NCBI GenBank assembly: GCA_026398875.1
Contig: JAPLSB010000019.1
Span: forward strand, 124,001-188,000
Source of the DNA: Gammaproteobacteria bacterium
GTDB lineage: Bacteria; Pseudomonadota; Gammaproteobacteria; Nevskiales; Nevskiaceae
DNA length: 64,000 nt
Direction: 5' to 3'
The notes below the pieces were generated by a model. The model made no database searches. It was not told the origin of the DNA and saw only the letters and a program-made list of their open reading frames with translations. How positions within the stretch are numbered: position 1 is the stretch's first letter; each line of letters begins with the position of its first letter. Made by a program: the position numbers and the translations under genes. Positions 1-11,153 of the stretch are shown piece after piece.

Positions 1-574
1 AGGCGAACGCCGCAGGCGCGATGGCCCGCACCAGCCAGAACGTCATCGCCCGGTTGTACCAGCGCGGTTGCTCGGTGTTCGGATCGATCGACGGCGCCAC
101 CAGCACCGCCGCTCGCACCTGCTGCGGGTAGCGCATCGCCAGCTCGGCCGCGATCGGTCCGCCGAGCGAATGTCCGACGACAACCGTCGGCGCACCCACA
201 CCCTCAAGCAGTGGCGCCAGCAGGCGCGCCTGATCGGCCATCAGCGGCGCGACGCGGCCCGGGTCGGACGCCCCAAAGCCGGGCCGGTCGACAGCGATCA
301 GCGTCGCCCGCTTCTGCAGTTCCGGGTCGGCCAGATAGCGCGCCCAGGCCTGCCAATCGCCCGGGGTGCCGTGCAGGAACAGGATCCGCGCGGGGCCTCC
401 GGCGATTTGCCAGTAGTGAATCGTGCGGTCGTCGATCCGGTAGCTGTGCTCGACCGGTTGCGGCGGTGTCGGGAACAGCTCGTCGACAGACCCGTGCGGA
501 TATGGCGGGTTGCCCGCACCCGCCACAAAGCTCGAAACAAGGACAAAAACTGCAAGCAAGGCCTTGATTTTCAT
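1..574 (-). CDS. alpha/beta hydrolase, secreted, 3' end outside window
   Basis: The reading frame opens at an ATG at 574 and runs off the window start, so about 191 N-terminal residues are visible. It begins with a short Lys-containing, hydrophobic signal peptide ending near residue 20. Hallmarks of the alpha/beta hydrolase fold follow: the oxyanion-hole motif HGTPG, a DRPGFG segment, and the nucleophile elbow GHSLGG with the catalytic Ser. The Asp and His of the triad should lie in the missing part. The substrate cannot be inferred; lipase, esterase or haloalkane-type activities are all possible. The start lies 18 bp after the thyA stop on the same strand, so it is probably the last visible gene of a rlmI-lgt-thyA-hydrolase operon. 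A frame open at the window edge makes the family call safe and the function open. Confidence 0.85.
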   Translation of the reverse strand, partial: MKIKALLAVFVLVSSFVAGAGNPPYPHGSVDELFPTPPQPVEHSYRIDDRTIHYWQIAGGPARILFLHGTPGDWQAWARYLADPELQKRATLIAVDRPGFGASDPGRVAPLMADQARLLAPLLEGVGAPTVVVGHSLGGPIAAELAMRYPQQVRAAVLVAPSIDPNTEQPRWYNRAMTFWLVRAIAPAAFA

Positions 575-592
575 GACATAGGGCAGCCGCCG

Positions 593-1390
593 TCAGACGG
601 CGACTGGGGCCTTGATGTGCGCGTGCGGCTCGTAGCCGGACAGCGTGAAGTCCTCAAGCTTGAACGCGAACAGATCGCTGACGGCCGGGTTCAGCGTCAT
701 CGTCGGCAGCGGACGGGGTTCCCGGCTCAGCTGCAGACGGCTTTGTTCGAGGTGATTCAGGTACAGGTGACAGTCGCCACCGGTCCAGACGAAATCGCCG
801 GGCTTCAGTCCGCAGACCTGCGCGATCATCAAGGTCAGCAATGCATAGCTGGCGATGTTGAACGGCACACCCAGAAAAATGTCGGCGCTGCGCTGGTAAA
901 GCTGGCAACTCAAACGGCCGTCGGCCACATAGAACTGGAACAGCGCATGGCACGGCATCAATGCCATCTGGTCCAGCTCTGCAACGTTCCACGCCGACAC
1001 CAGCAGGCGGCGTGAGTCCGGTGTCTTGCGGATCTGTTCCAGCAGCTGCTTGATCTGATCGACATGACGACCGTCGGCCGTCGGCCACGAACGCCACTGC
1101 CGGCCGTAGACCGGGCCGAGTTCGCCGGTGTCCGGATCTGCCCACTCGTCCCAGATCGAGACGCCGTTCTCCTTCAGGTACGCGATGTTCGTATCGCCGC
1201 GCAGGAACCAGAGCAACTCGACGATGATCGAGCGCAGATGCAGCTTTTTGGTTGTTACCAACGGAAAGCCGGCCGCCAGGTCGAAGCGCATCTGATGACC
1301 GAAGACCGACCGTGTTCCGGTTCCGGTACGGTCCGTCTTCTCGGTGCCGGTCTCAAGAACAAGCTCCATCAAATCAAGATATTGGCGCAC
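593..1390 (-). CDS. thyA: thymidylate synthase
   Basis: ThyA methylates dUMP to dTMP using methylene-tetrahydrofolate, in the cytosol. The protein shows the family landmarks: an N-terminal QYLDLM segment, the phosphate-binding RTGTGT loop, the catalytic cysteine in [10 protein letters not shown], the QRSAD segment and a C-terminal HIKAPVAV ending typical of ThyA. I chose the GTG at 1390 rather than the upstream ATG at 1420. The GTG gives 265 residues, close to the usual 264, aligns with the MRQYLDL-type N terminus, and is preceded by an AGGA about nine bases upstream. It also starts just after the lgt stop, whereas the ATG would overlap lgt. The lgt-thyA order is conserved in many Gammaproteobacteria. 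Confidence 0.97.
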   Translation of the reverse strand: MRQYLDLMELVLETGTEKTDRTGTGTRSVFGHQMRFDLAAGFPLVTTKKLHLRSIIVELLWFLRGDTNIAYLKENGVSIWDEWADPDTGELGPVYGRQWRSWPTADGRHVDQIKQLLEQIRKTPDSRRLLVSAWNVAELDQMALMPCHALFQFYVADGRLSCQLYQRSADIFLGVPFNIASYALLTLMIAQVCGLKPGDFVWTGGDCHLYLNHLEQSRLQLSREPRPLPTMTLNPAVSDLFAFKLEDFTLSGYEPHAHIKAPVAV

Positions 1391-1394
1391 GAAC

Positions 1395-2204
1395 TTAATC
1401 CTGATTGCGACGGTAACCAACGATCATGATTGTGACGCCGGACAGCAGCATCGGCACGCACAGCTGCATGCCCATCGTGAACCAGCCGGTGCCGTACAGG
1501 TAACCGAGTTGCGAGTCCGGCACGCGGACGAACTCCACCGCGAACCGGAAGCTGCCGTAGAGGATCAGGAACAGGCCGCTGATCGCCATCCGTGGCCGCT
1601 GCTTTGCACCGAACCACCACAGGATCAGCAGCATCGCCAAGCCTTCGAGGCCGGCTTCGTAGAGCATGCTGGGGTGTCGCGGCAGCCCGTCCTTCGCGGT
1701 CTGGAACACCATGCCCCACGGCAGCGTGGTCGGTGCGCCGTAAAGCTCTCCGTTGATGAAGTTGCCGATCCGGCCGGTCAGCAGACCGAACGGGACCGTG
1801 ACCGCGATGAAATCGGTCACCGTCCAGAAACTCAGCTTGTTCTGGATCGCATAGACCTGCATCGCCACCAGCACGCCGATCAGGCCGCCGTGGAAAGACA
1901 TGCCGCCTTCCCAGATCCGGAAGATCACTGCCGGATCCTTCAGAAAGATGAGGTGGCCGCTCGCGTCGACGTTGTAGAAGAACGTGTAGCCGATGCGGCC
2001 ACCGAGGATGACGCCGATCACGCCGTAGAACAGCACGTCGGAAACGCATTCAGCGGTCCAGAAGTTCAGCCACGGGTAACGTCCGCGCCGTGTGCTCAGC
2101 CAGTAGAAGCCGGCAAAGCCGAGCAGGTACATGATCCCGTACCAGTGGATCTTGACCGGCCCGATCGCGAGCGCGACCGGATTGATGTCGGGATGGGTCA
2201 GCAT
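1395..2204 (-). CDS. lgt: prolipoprotein diacylglyceryl transferase
   Basis: Lgt transfers diacylglyceryl from phosphatidylglycerol to the lipobox cysteine of prolipoproteins in the inner membrane, the first step of lipoprotein maturation. The 269-residue protein is polytopic and carries the Lgt signature [13 protein letters not shown], as well as the conserved HWYGIMY segment near the N terminus and a HPSMLYEA segment. It is slightly shorter than the E. coli enzyme (about 290), mostly at the C terminus. It follows rlmI by about 36 bp and is followed by thyA with the GTG start four bases after its stop, so the three are probably co-transcribed. Confidence 0.97.
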   Translation of the reverse strand: MLTHPDINPVALAIGPVKIHWYGIMYLLGFAGFYWLSTRRGRYPWLNFWTAECVSDVLFYGVIGVILGGRIGYTFFYNVDASGHLIFLKDPAVIFRIWEGGMSFHGGLIGVLVAMQVYAIQNKLSFWTVTDFIAVTVPFGLLTGRIGNFINGELYGAPTTLPWGMVFQTAKDGLPRHPSMLYEAGLEGLAMLLILWWFGAKQRPRMAISGLFLILYGSFRFAVEFVRVPDSQLGYLYGTGWFTMGMQLCVPMLLSGVTIMIVGYRRNQD

Positions 2205-2240
2205 GCGGTCTGTCGTGTGGTGGCCCGGCGGCCGGCGATG

Positions 2241-3437
2241 CTAGCCGACCTGCTCGTTGATCGCCGTGACGATGTAGCCCTTCAGGTAGCGCGTCTCTGG
2301 AATGGCCGGATGGACTGGGTGATCCGGTCCCTGCTCCAGCGTTTCGAGGATCTGCAGACGCTTGGCGGCGGCGCGGGATTCGCGCAGCAGCACGCGCTGC
2401 AATTCTTCCGGCGCCAAGTGGTGCGAGCAGGAGCAGGACACCAGCACCCCACCGGGGGTCAGCAGGTTCAGCGCCGCCCGGTTGAGCCGGCCGTAGAGAC
2501 CCAGGCCTTCCTCGTGATCGCGCTTGCGTTTGATCAGCGCCGGCGGATCGACGACGACGACATCGAACTTGCGGCCGTCGAGCGCCATCTGTTTCATGAC
2601 ATCGAGGGCATCGCCTTTCACCGTTTCGACGGTTCTGCCGTTCAGTTCGGCATTGCGGCTGGCAGCAGCGAGCGCTGGCGCCGACGAATCGACACAGGTC
2701 GCGGAGGCAGCGCCGTGGCCAAGGCTGCGCAGTGCCCAGCCGCCGGCATACGAGAACACGTCCAGCACCGCCGAATCGGGCTTGATGTAGCGGGCAAGAC
2801 GATCGCGGTTGTCGCGCTGGTCGAAGAACCAGCCGGTCTTCTGACCGCCACGCATCGCGACTTCGAACTTCACGCCGGCTTCGTCGATCACGACGGTCTC
2901 CGGCACGTCGCCGACTTCCTCGACGTACAGCGGCAGGTTTTCGGCTTCGCGCGAGGCGCTGTCGTTGCGCAGCACGATGCCGCGCGGGCTGAACGTGGCC
3001 TGCAGGGCTTCGATCAGGCGGGTCTTCAGGTGCTCCATGCCGGCCGTGCCCATCTGCACCACCAGCACGTCGCCGTAACGGTCGACAACCAGACCCGGCA
3101 GGCCGTCCGCCTCGCCGAATACCAGGCGATAGAACGGTTCCGGATACAGGCGGTCGCGCAATGCCGCCGCTGCCGCGAGGCGCCGCGACAGCCAGTCGGC
3201 GTCGAACACGGCATCGTACTGGCCAGTCAGCAGACGCCCGCACAGCAATGCCTGTGGGTTGATGTAGCCGGCGCCGATCGGCTTGCCGCGGCCATCCTCG
3301 AAGCGGCACAAGCTGCCGGCTGCAACCGCCTTGATTGGCGTGCGCGCGGTATCGATTTCATTGGAGTAGATCCAGAGATGACCGGCGCGCAGGCGGCGGT
3401 CCTCCTGGGCTTTCAGGCGGATGATCAGATTGGACAA
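2241..3437 (-). CDS. rlmI: 23S rRNA m5C1962 methyltransferase (RlmI family)
   Basis: The 398-residue product matches the RlmI/RlmK family in length and architecture: an N-terminal PUA domain (roughly 1-75, with the GHLWIYSNEI segment), a linker domain, and a Rossmann methyltransferase domain. The SAM-binding region reads VLDVFSYAGG, and the m5C motifs VVVDPPAL and SCSCSHH are present. Such enzymes methylate C5 of cytosine in 23S rRNA, with SAM as donor. It is the first gene of the minus-strand group that includes lgt and thyA, and it is divergent from the nuo operon across a 161 bp gap. A paralogous specificity within the RlmI/YwbD group cannot be excluded. Confidence 0.9.
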   Translation of the reverse strand: MSNLIIRLKAQEDRRLRAGHLWIYSNEIDTARTPIKAVAAGSLCRFEDGRGKPIGAGYINPQALLCGRLLTGQYDAVFDADWLSRRLAAAAALRDRLYPEPFYRLVFGEADGLPGLVVDRYGDVLVVQMGTAGMEHLKTRLIEALQATFSPRGIVLRNDSASREAENLPLYVEEVGDVPETVVIDEAGVKFEVAMRGGQKTGWFFDQRDNRDRLARYIKPDSAVLDVFSYAGGWALRSLGHGAASATCVDSSAPALAAASRNAELNGRTVETVKGDALDVMKQMALDGRKFDVVVVDPPALIKRKRDHEEGLGLYGRLNRAALNLLTPGGVLVSCSCSHHLAPEELQRVLLRESRAAAKRLQILETLEQGPDHPVHPAIPETRYLKGYIVTAINEQVG

Positions 3438-3598
3438 GGAGAGGTCGTCGCGTTGCGCCCGGGACAGGGTGTCATCGGGGTAGTGTTCCGCGTATCATAC
3501 CGCTCATCTGAAAAAAGACCCTTTGCCGAGACGACCCGACACTTTGTCGACGTCCGGATTCGGGCGAGTGCCAGCGTTCCTGCAAGAGACGATCCGAC
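3438..3598. other. divergent intergenic region between rlmI and nuoA
   Basis: This gap must hold the promoters of the nuo operon (plus) and of the rlmI group (minus). A TATCAT hexamer at about 3493 with a TGTCAT hexamer 17 bases upstream is the best plus-strand candidate, but the -35 match is poor and I would not call it. In many relatives secG and a tRNA precede nuoA; neither is present here. Confidence 0.3.
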
Positions 3599-4057
3599 GT
3601 GGAATTCCTGACCGCGTTTACACCCCAGACCTGGGCCTTCGGCATCTATGTCGGAGCCGTGTTGTTTGTTGTCGCGCTGATGGTCGGGCTGTCCTCGGTT
3701 CTCGGCAGCCGCAACAACGGCCGTGCGAAAAATGAAGCATTCGAATCCGGCGTCGTGGGCGTCGGCGGCGGGCATCTGCGTTTCTCCGCAAAGTTCTATC
3801 TGGTCGCCATGTTCTTCGTGATCTTCGATCTCGAAGCCGTGTTCTTGTATGCCTGGGCGGTATCAGTGCGCGAAAGCGGCTGGGCCGGTTTCGTCGAAGC
3901 CTGCATTTTCATCGGGGTACTGCTGATCGGTCTCGTCTACGTCTGGAGACTCGGAGGCCTCGACTGGGCGCCGAAGACGATGGCCGGGCGCCGCAGCCTG
4001 CCGCAGCTCGACCCGCCGGCAGACGTCGTCGTGCCGCCAGCGCCCATCAAGAACTGA
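3599..4057 (+). CDS. nuoA: NADH-quinone oxidoreductase subunit A
   Basis: NuoA is a small membrane subunit of respiratory complex I located near the quinone-access region. The 152-residue protein has three predicted membrane helices, the conserved NEAFESGV segment of the TM1-TM2 loop, and the [19 protein letters not shown] helix with its conserved Asp and Glu. The start is a GTG at 3599, supported by the MEFLTAFTP beginning and by the absence of a better upstream codon. A Pro-rich tail of about 30 residues extends beyond the usual end. It is the first gene of the nuo operon. Confidence 0.96.
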   Translation: MEFLTAFTPQTWAFGIYVGAVLFVVALMVGLSSVLGSRNNGRAKNEAFESGVVGVGGGHLRFSAKFYLVAMFFVIFDLEAVFLYAWAVSVRESGWAGFVEACIFIGVLLIGLVYVWRLGGLDWAPKTMAGRRSLPQLDPPADVVVPPAPIKN

Positions 4058-4070
4058 CCTCCCGAGAAAC

Positions 4071-4733
4071 ATGGAATACGCTCTCAAGCGCATCGACAAG
4101 AACGGCCAAACGCACTCCCCGACCCCGCCCGGCGTCAACGCTGGCGAGGGTTACATCGAGGACGACGTTCGCAAGAACATCGTCCTCACCAAGCTTTCGG
4201 ACCTGGTCAACTGGAGCCGAAAGAATTCGATCTGGCCTTACAACTTCGGCATTTCCTGCTGCTACGTCGAAATGGCGACGGCTTTCACGAGCCCGCACGA
4301 CCTCGCCCGCTTCGGGTCGGAGGTGATTCGTGCGTCGCCGCGTCAGGCCGACCTGATCGTCATTGCCGGCACCTGCTTCCAGAAGATGGCCCCGGTCGTT
4401 CAGCGCCTGTACGAGCAGATGCTCGAACCGCGCTGGGTGATCTCGATGGGTTCCTGCGCCAACTCCGGCGGCATGTACGACATCTACTCGGTGGTCCAGG
4501 GTGTCGACAAGTTCCTGCCGGTCGACGTCTACATCCCCGGCTGCCCACCGCGCCCTGAAGCCTTCCTGCAGGCACTGATGCTGCTGCAGGATTCGATCAC
4601 GCAGGAGCAGCGTCCGCTGTCGTGGGTGGTTGGTGATCAGGGTGTCTATCGCAAACCGATGATGGCCGAGCGCGATCGCAAACAGGCTGAGCGCAACGCG
4701 CAGACGATCCTGCGCAGTCCCGATTCCGTCTGA
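4071..4733 (+). CDS. nuoB: NADH-quinone oxidoreductase subunit B
   Basis: NuoB carries the terminal [4Fe-4S] cluster N2, which passes electrons to quinone in complex I. The cluster ligands are visible as the tandem cysteines in GISCCYVEM, the cysteine in AGTC, and those in [10 protein letters not shown] and PGCPPRPE. At 220 residues it has the usual core plus a charged C-terminal tail. It begins 13 bp after nuoA. Confidence 0.98.
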   Translation: MEYALKRIDKNGQTHSPTPPGVNAGEGYIEDDVRKNIVLTKLSDLVNWSRKNSIWPYNFGISCCYVEMATAFTSPHDLARFGSEVIRASPRQADLIVIAGTCFQKMAPVVQRLYEQMLEPRWVISMGSCANSGGMYDIYSVVQGVDKFLPVDVYIPGCPPRPEAFLQALMLLQDSITQEQRPLSWVVGDQGVYRKPMMAERDRKQAERNAQTILRSPDSV

Positions 4734-4747
4734 GGCACCTCACTCCG

Positions 4748-6535
4748 ATGGCCGACGACGCCCCTCGCAACCCCAACATCCTTCCGCCGGTGGTCCTGCC
4801 ACCGGTGGTCCGTGAGCTGTTCGACCGCTTCGGCGAACAGCATCTCGTCTACCAGCAGAGCAAGGACGACGCCCCGACGGTCTGGGTACCGCTCGAACTG
4901 CGCGACCCGGTGCTGGTTTTCCTGAAGCACCACGTTCCGAAGCCGTACAAGATGCTGCTGGACTTCCACGCGGTTGACGAGCGCATGCGCCGTCACCGTC
5001 ATGGCCTGCCGCCATCCGACTTCACGCTGTTCTACCACCTGCTGTCGATCGACCGGAATTCCGACGTCCGCATCAAGGTGGCGCTGCTCGGCGAGTTCCC
5101 GGTGGTCAAGTCGATCACCAACATCTACGCCAACGCCAACTGGTACGAGCGCGAGACCTGGGACCTTTTCGGCATCCAGTTCGAAGGCCATCCGAACCTG
5201 CAGCGCATCGTTCTGCCGCGCTACTGGAAGGGGCATCCGCTGCGCAAGGAGTACCCGGCGCGCGCGACCGAATTCGACCCGTATCTGCTGACTGCCGGCC
5301 GGCAGGATGAGGAGCAGAACGCGCTGCGGTTCAACCCCGAGGAATGGGGCATGAAGCGGTCCGAGAAGGACCACGACTACATGTTCCTGAACCTGGGTCC
5401 GAACCATCCTTCGGCGCACGGCGCGTTCCGTATCGTGCTGCAGCTCGATGGCGAAGAAATCGTCGACTGCGTACCGGACATCGGCTACCACCATCGTGGT
5501 GCCGAAAAGATGGCCGAGCGCCAGTCCTGGCACACGTTCATCCCGTACACCGACCGCATCGACTACCTCGGCGGCGTGATGAACAACCTGCCGTACGTGC
5601 TCGCGGTCGAGCGCCTGGCCGGCATCAAGGTGCCGGCACGGGTCGACACCATCCGCATCATGATGGGTGAGTTCTTCCGCATCACCTCGCACCTGCTGTT
5701 CCTCGGCACGTTCATCCAGGACGTCGGCGCGATGACGCCGATCTTCTTCATGTTCACCGACCGGCAGAAAGCCTATGACGTGATCGAGGCGATCACCGGC
5801 TTCCGCATGCATCCAGCCTGGTACCGGATCGGCGGTGTGGCGCACGATCTGCCGCAGGGCTGGGACCGCAAGGTCAAGGAATTCCTCGACTGGTTTCCGA
5901 AGCGGCTCGACGAATACCAGCGCGCAGCGCTCGACAACGCGATCCTGCGCAAGCGCACCAAGAACGTTGCCCAGTACAACACGGCGGAAGCGGTCGAATG
6001 GGGCATCACCGGCCCCGGCTTGCGTGCGACCGGCCTCGACTACGACCTGCGCAAGAAGCGGCCGTACTCCGGCTACGAGAATTTCGAGTTCGACGTACCG
6101 CTCGGCAAGAACGGCGACGCTTTCGATCGCGCAATGGTCCGCATCGATGAAATGCGCGAAAGCTGCAAGATCATTCGCCAGTGCCTCAGCCATATGCCGG
6201 CCGGCCCCTACAAGGCCGATCATCCGCTGACCTGCCCGCCGCCGAAGGACCGCACGCTCAAGGACATCGAGACGCTGATCACCCACTTCCTCGGCGTCAG
6301 CTGGGGCCCGGTGATGCCGCCGAACGAGTCGTGCCAGCTGATCGAGGCGACCAAGGGCATCAACAGCTATTACCTGACGTCCGATGGCTCGACGATGAGC
6401 TACCGCACGCGCATTCGCACGCCGAGCTTCGCGCATCTGCAGGCGATTCCCTACATCATCAAAGGCGCGCAGATCCCTGACCTGATCATGCTGCTCGCCA
6501 CCATTGACTTCGTGATGGCCGATGTCGACCGCTAA
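4748..6535 (+). CDS. nuoCD: NADH-quinone oxidoreductase subunit C/D fusion
   Basis: A single 595-residue chain carries NuoC (about residues 1-185; [11 protein letters not shown] motif) and NuoD (from about 205; [11 protein letters not shown] quinone-site motif, followed by the 49-kDa-type fold to the C terminus). These form the connecting part of complex I adjacent to the N2 cluster and quinone chamber. The fusion is the arrangement known in enterobacteria and pseudomonads, while many other Proteobacteria encode separate proteins. It overlaps nuoE by 14 bases. Confidence 0.98.
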   Translation: MADDAPRNPNILPPVVLPPVVRELFDRFGEQHLVYQQSKDDAPTVWVPLELRDPVLVFLKHHVPKPYKMLLDFHAVDERMRRHRHGLPPSDFTLFYHLLSIDRNSDVRIKVALLGEFPVVKSITNIYANANWYERETWDLFGIQFEGHPNLQRIVLPRYWKGHPLRKEYPARATEFDPYLLTAGRQDEEQNALRFNPEEWGMKRSEKDHDYMFLNLGPNHPSAHGAFRIVLQLDGEEIVDCVPDIGYHHRGAEKMAERQSWHTFIPYTDRIDYLGGVMNNLPYVLAVERLAGIKVPARVDTIRIMMGEFFRITSHLLFLGTFIQDVGAMTPIFFMFTDRQKAYDVIEAITGFRMHPAWYRIGGVAHDLPQGWDRKVKEFLDWFPKRLDEYQRAALDNAILRKRTKNVAQYNTAEAVEWGITGPGLRATGLDYDLRKKRPYSGYENFEFDVPLGKNGDAFDRAMVRIDEMRESCKIIRQCLSHMPAGPYKADHPLTCPPPKDRTLKDIETLITHFLGVSWGPVMPPNESCQLIEATKGINSYYLTSDGSTMSYRTRIRTPSFAHLQAIPYIIKGAQIPDLIMLLATIDFVMADVDR

Positions 6536-7082
6536 TTCCAGCTCGAACCCGAGCGCCGATGTCATCAAGCTGGCCGACCTCGTCGCCAGCGCCTCCCTGC
6601 CGCCGACCGACGGCTACGTGATGTCCGACGAGGAACGTCACGAGATCGAAGAATGCCTGCATCACTACGACGACAATCGCGCTGCATCGATCGATGCGCT
6701 GAAGATCGTCCAGAAGAAGCATGGCTGGGTGCCGGATGGCGCGATCGCTGAAATCGGCAAGGCCATTGGCATCCCGGCGGCTGACGTCGAGGGTGTGGCC
6801 ACCTTCTACAACCTGATCTTCCGCCGGCCGGTCGGCCGCAATGTGATCAAGATCTGCGACAGCATCTCCTGCTACCTGACCGGGTACGACGAGGTGCGCA
6901 ACGCGATCAGTGCGCATTTGCGGATCAACCTCGGCCAGACGACGCCGGACAACCGTTTCACCTTGTTGCCGATCTGCTGCCTCGGCGCTTGCGACAAGGG
7001 TCCGGTCGCGATGATCAACGACGACACGCACGGCAACCTGTCGCCGGACACGATTCCCGCCCTTCTGGAGCAGTACAAGTGA
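6522..7082 (+). CDS. nuoE: NADH-quinone oxidoreductase subunit E
   Basis: NuoE is the thioredoxin-like [2Fe-2S] subunit (cluster N1a) of the NADH dehydrogenase module. Ligand cysteines are seen in ICDSISCYL and in [12 protein letters not shown]. The chain is 186 residues, with an N-terminal extension of about 30 residues relative to the shortest homologues. The start at 6522 overlaps the end of nuoCD. The next start, at 6624 in the same frame, would remove only poorly conserved sequence, so the exact N terminus is uncertain. Confidence 0.95.
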   Translation: MSTANSSSNPSADVIKLADLVASASLPPTDGYVMSDEERHEIEECLHHYDDNRAASIDALKIVQKKHGWVPDGAIAEIGKAIGIPAADVEGVATFYNLIFRRPVGRNVIKICDSISCYLTGYDEVRNAISAHLRINLGQTTPDNRFTLLPICCLGACDKGPVAMINDDTHGNLSPDTIPALLEQYK

Positions 7083-8392
7083 CTGCAGACCTGTCCGAAA
7101 CCAAACCGCTGACCGCGCGCATCGTCGCCGGTCGTGCGCCACTGAATCTCAAGGAGTACGAAGCTGCCGGCGGCTATCGCGCCGTTCGCAAGGCACTGAA
7201 GGAACTGACGCCGGCCGACGTCACAAAGGCGGTCAAGGACGCCAACCTGCGCGGCCGTGGCGGCGCCGGCTTCCCGACCGGAGTGAAGTGGGGCCTGGTG
7301 CCGAGTCTCGAAAAAGCGCCTGGCAGCCGCTACCTCGTCTGCAACGCCGACGAGATGGAGCCCGGTACTTTCAAAGATCGCCTGCTGATGGAGTCGGACC
7401 CGCATCAGCTGGTCGAAGCGATGATCGTTGCCGGCTACGCGATCCAGGCCACCCGTTCGTACATCTTCCTGCGTGGCGAGTACGTCACTGCAGCGAAGCA
7501 CCTGAACGCCGCGATTGCTGAAGCGCAGTCGGCCGGCTATCTGGGCCGCGACATTCTCGGCTCCGGATGGAGCATGGACCTGCACGTCCATACCGGCGCT
7601 GGCCGCTATATCTGCGGCGAAGAAACCGCGCTTATCAATTCGCTTGAAGGTCGCCGCGCCAACCCGCGTGCCAAGCCGCCATTCCCGGCGATCGCCGGCC
7701 TGTGGGGCCGGCCGACGGTGGTCAACAACGTCGAATCGCTGTGCAACGTGCCGCACATCGTCAACAACGGCTCGGCCTGGTTCCTCGGTCTGAATCAGGG
7801 CAAGTCGAAGGACGGCGGCACCAAGCTGTACGGCTGCTCCGGACGCGCCAAGCGCACCGGCATCTGGGAATTGCCGATCGGCACCAGCGCGCGAGAGATC
7901 CTCGAGGAACACGCCGGCGGCATGAAGGACGGCCTGAAGCTCAAGGCCTGGCTGCCCGGTGGCGCTTCGACCGACTTCCTGATGCCCGAGCACCTCGACC
8001 TGGCAATGGATTTCGACACCATCGCCAAGGCCGGTTCGCGCATGGGCACCGGTCTGCTGACGGTCGTCGACGACCGCCAGAACATGGTCAGCGTGGTGCG
8101 AAATCTCGAAGACTTTTTCGCTCGCGAGTCCTGCGGCTGGTGCACGCCGTGCCGCGATGGCCTGCCGTGGACCTACAAGACGCTGGTCGCAATGGAAAAG
8201 GGCGAAGGCCGCCCGGGCGATATCGAACAGCTCGAAAAGATGACGCGCTTCCTTGCCCCGGGTCGTCCGTTCTGTGCACACGCACCGGGCGCGATGGAAC
8301 CGCTGCAATCGGCGCTGAAGTTCTTCCGCGGCGAATTCGAAGCAACGATCAAGAAGATCGACCAGACCACTGCGGCTCACGCAGCGGCCTGA
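7079..8392 (+). CDS. nuoF: NADH-quinone oxidoreductase subunit F
   Basis: NuoF binds NADH and FMN and the N3 [4Fe-4S] cluster; it is the electron entry point of complex I. The glycine-rich NADH/FMN motif [10 protein letters not shown], the ICGEETALI segment and the cluster motif [11 protein letters not shown] are all present. The frame is open further upstream, but the GTG at 7079 gives the family N terminus, overlaps the nuoE stop as GTGA and yields 437 residues, the expected size. Confidence 0.97.
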   Translation: MTADLSETKPLTARIVAGRAPLNLKEYEAAGGYRAVRKALKELTPADVTKAVKDANLRGRGGAGFPTGVKWGLVPSLEKAPGSRYLVCNADEMEPGTFKDRLLMESDPHQLVEAMIVAGYAIQATRSYIFLRGEYVTAAKHLNAAIAEAQSAGYLGRDILGSGWSMDLHVHTGAGRYICGEETALINSLEGRRANPRAKPPFPAIAGLWGRPTVVNNVESLCNVPHIVNNGSAWFLGLNQGKSKDGGTKLYGCSGRAKRTGIWELPIGTSAREILEEHAGGMKDGLKLKAWLPGGASTDFLMPEHLDLAMDFDTIAKAGSRMGTGLLTVVDDRQNMVSVVRNLEDFFARESCGWCTPCRDGLPWTYKTLVAMEKGEGRPGDIEQLEKMTRFLAPGRPFCAHAPGAMEPLQSALKFFRGEFEATIKKIDQTTAAHAAA

Positions 8393-8414
8393 TCACAACG
8401 GATACGACACCCAC

Positions 8415-11153
8415 GTGGCCATCATTCACGTAGACGGCAAGGAACACACGGTCGACGGAGCAGACAACCTGCTCAAGGCCTGCCTGAGCCTCGGACTCGA
8501 CATTCCGTATTTCTGCTGGCACCCGGCGCTCGGCAGCGTCGGCTCGTGCCGCCAATGCGCAGTCAAGCAATACCGCGACCAGAACGACACCGTCGGCCGC
8601 ATCGTCATGTCATGCATGGCACCGGCCAGCGACGGCACCTGGATCTCGATCGACGACGCCGAGGCCAAGGCCTTCCGCGAAAGCGTCATCGAGTGGCTGA
8701 TGTCCAACCACCCGCATGACTGCCCGGTCTGCGAGGAAGGCGGCCACTGCCACCTGCAGGACATGACGGTGATGACCGGCCATGCCTCGCGCAGCTACCG
8801 CTTCACCAAGCGCACTCACAACAACCAGGAACTCGGGCCATTCATCGGTCACGAGATGAACCGCTGCATCGCCTGCTACCGCTGCGTTCGCTATTACAAG
8901 GACTACGCCGGCGGCAAGGATCTGGGCGTCTATGGCTCTGCCAGCCGCGTCTACTTCGGCCGCGCCGAGGACGGCGTGCTGGAATCCGAGTTCAGCGGCA
9001 ACCTCACCGAGGTCTGCCCGACCGGCGTGTTCACCGACAAGACCCACAGCGAGCGCTACAACCGCAAGTGGGACATGCAGTTCGCGCCGAGCATCTGCCA
9101 AGGCTGTTCGGTCGGCTGCAACATCTCGCCCGGCGAACGCTATGGCGAGCTGCGCCGGATCGAGAACCGCTACAACGGCACGGTCAACCACCACTTCCTG
9201 TGCGACCGCGGCCGCTTCGGCTACGGCTTCGTCAATAACAAGGATCGCCCGCGCCAGCCGATGGTCAAGCGTGACGGCGCGTTCGTGGCGATCGGCGCCG
9301 AAGAGGCGCTGCTGAACGCTGCCAATCTGCTCAAGACCGCGAAGGGTGTGGTCGGCATCGGTTCCCCGCGCGCCAGCCTCGAATCGAACTTCGCCCTGCG
9401 CCAGCTGGTCGGCAGCACGAAGTATTTCGACGGCCACTCGGCAGCTGAAGGTCTGCTGGTCAAGCGGGTTGCCGAAGTCCTGCGCACCGGTCCGGTGCCA
9501 GCGGCGACACTGCGCGGCATCGAATCGGCGGACGCTGCGCTGGTGCTTGGCGAAGACGTCATGAATACCGCGCCGCGCGTGGCGCTGGCACTGCGCCAGG
9601 TCGCTCGCGGCAAGGCGACGCAGATGGCGGCCGAGAAGCACATTCCGGACTGGCAGGCGATTGCCATTGCCGACATCGGCATGCACCACAAGCACCCGAT
9701 CTTCGTTGCCACGCCGGATGCCACCCGCATCGACGAAATCGCGCTTGATCCGGTCCGTGCCGCGCCGGCCGACATCGCCCGCCTCGGCTACGCCGTCGCT
9801 CACCTGATCGACCCGGCCTCCCCGGCCGTCGCCGATCTCGATGCGGCAAGCGCCGAGCGCGCCAAGCAAATCGCCGACACCCTGCTGGCCTCGACCAAGG
9901 CAGTGATCGTCTCGGGAACCGGGGCCAGCTCGGAATCAGTCATCAATGCCGCCGCCAATGTCGCCTGGGCGCTGCACGCCCGCGGCAAGACTGTCGAACT
10001 GGTACTGGCGGTGCCGGAAGCGAACAGCATCGGCACGGCCTTGATTGAAGCGCCGTCGATCGACGAGGCGTTTAAGGCGATCGAATCGGGCGCAGCCGAT
10101 ACCCTCGTGGTGCTCGAGAACGACCTGTATCGCCGCGCGCCGAAGGCCCGCGTTGACGCTGTGCTGGCCAAGGCGAAGCTGATCGTCGTCGACCATCAGC
10201 TGACCGATACGGCAGCCCGTGCCGAACTGCTGCTGTCGGCCGGCAGCTTTGCCGAAGCCGATGGCACGCTGGTCTCCAACGAAGGGCGCGCGCAGCGCTA
10301 TTTCCAGGTTTACGAGCCGGCCTACTACAAGCCGGAGACCGTGATTCGCGAAAGCTGGAACTGGTTGCACGGTGTCCGCGCTCATCAGCTCGGTGCGACG
10401 CCAGTCTGGGAACAGCTGGATCACGTAACAGCCGAAGTCGCCGCCGTGATCCCGATGCTGGCGCGAATCGGAGAAGCCGCACCGTCGGCCCAGTTCCGCA
10501 TCACCGGGCTCAAGATCGCCCGCGAACCGCATCGCTACTCGGGTCGCACGGCGATGCGCGCCAACCTGTCGGTGCACGAGCCGCGCCAGCCGCAGGATGC
10601 CGACACGGCACTGGCGTTCTCGATGGAAGGCCACAATGGCGTGCAGGCCGGTGACCGTCCGGCGGCGCTGACGCCGTTTGCCTGGGCGCCGGGCTGGAAC
10701 TCGCCGCAGTCCTGGAACAAGTACACCGATACCGTCGGCGGCCACTCGCTTGGCGGCGACGCCGGCGTGCGGATCATCGAACCGGCGGCCAATGCGCCGA
10801 AGGTGCCGGTCTACGCCAATCACGTGCCGGCCGCGTTCAAGGCCAGCACGGCAGAACTGCAGGTGGTCGCCTCGCAGCACATCTTCGGCAGCGAGGAGCT
10901 GTCGGCGAAGGCGGCACCGGTGCAGAGCCGGATTCCGGCAGCCCATGTAGCCCTGAATGCCGCGGATGCCGAGGCACTCGGATTTGCCGAAGGCGCGCTG
11001 GTTGATGTCCAGGTCGATGGCCAGACGATCCGCCTGCCGCTGCAGCGCCACGCCGACCTCGCACGGGGCCTGATGGCAATGCCGGTGCTGCCGGGTGTGC
11101 CGTTCGTGGCCGCCGGTGTTCAGGCCCGCGTGGCCGGAGTGGCCCGCGCATGA
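8415..11153 (+). CDS. nuoG: NADH-quinone oxidoreductase subunit G
   Basis: NuoG is the large peripheral Fe-S subunit of complex I. The N-terminal ferredoxin-type domain shows the N1b cysteines ([16 protein letters not shown] region), the His-Cys N5 motif ([14 protein letters not shown]), the N4 motif ([11 protein letters not shown] ... CPTG) and the molybdopterin-oxidoreductase-type motif [10 protein letters not shown] for the N7 cluster. The rest is a degenerate molybdopterin-oxidoreductase fold of about 650 residues. The start is a GTG at 8415, and the 912-residue length is typical. Confidence 0.97.
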   Translation: MAIIHVDGKEHTVDGADNLLKACLSLGLDIPYFCWHPALGSVGSCRQCAVKQYRDQNDTVGRIVMSCMAPASDGTWISIDDAEAKAFRESVIEWLMSNHPHDCPVCEEGGHCHLQDMTVMTGHASRSYRFTKRTHNNQELGPFIGHEMNRCIACYRCVRYYKDYAGGKDLGVYGSASRVYFGRAEDGVLESEFSGNLTEVCPTGVFTDKTHSERYNRKWDMQFAPSICQGCSVGCNISPGERYGELRRIENRYNGTVNHHFLCDRGRFGYGFVNNKDRPRQPMVKRDGAFVAIGAEEALLNAANLLKTAKGVVGIGSPRASLESNFALRQLVGSTKYFDGHSAAEGLLVKRVAEVLRTGPVPAATLRGIESADAALVLGEDVMNTAPRVALALRQVARGKATQMAAEKHIPDWQAIAIADIGMHHKHPIFVATPDATRIDEIALDPVRAAPADIARLGYAVAHLIDPASPAVADLDAASAERAKQIADTLLASTKAVIVSGTGASSESVINAAANVAWALHARGKTVELVLAVPEANSIGTALIEAPSIDEAFKAIESGAADTLVVLENDLYRRAPKARVDAVLAKAKLIVVDHQLTDTAARAELLLSAGSFAEADGTLVSNEGRAQRYFQVYEPAYYKPETVIRESWNWLHGVRAHQLGATPVWEQLDHVTAEVAAVIPMLARIGEAAPSAQFRITGLKIAREPHRYSGRTAMRANLSVHEPRQPQDADTALAFSMEGHNGVQAGDRPAALTPFAWAPGWNSPQSWNKYTDTVGGHSLGGDAGVRIIEPAANAPKVPVYANHVPAAFKASTAELQVVASQHIFGSEELSAKAAPVQSRIPAAHVALNAADAEALGFAEGALVDVQVDGQTIRLPLQRHADLARGLMAMPVLPGVPFVAAGVQARVAGVARA

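Noticed and set aside
4646..6568. 640-codon minus-strand frame opposite nuoCD
   Set aside because: Long antisense frames are common in high-GC genes with biased third positions; nuoCD is certain. The same applies to large antisense frames over nuoG, valS, nuoL and nuoM/N.
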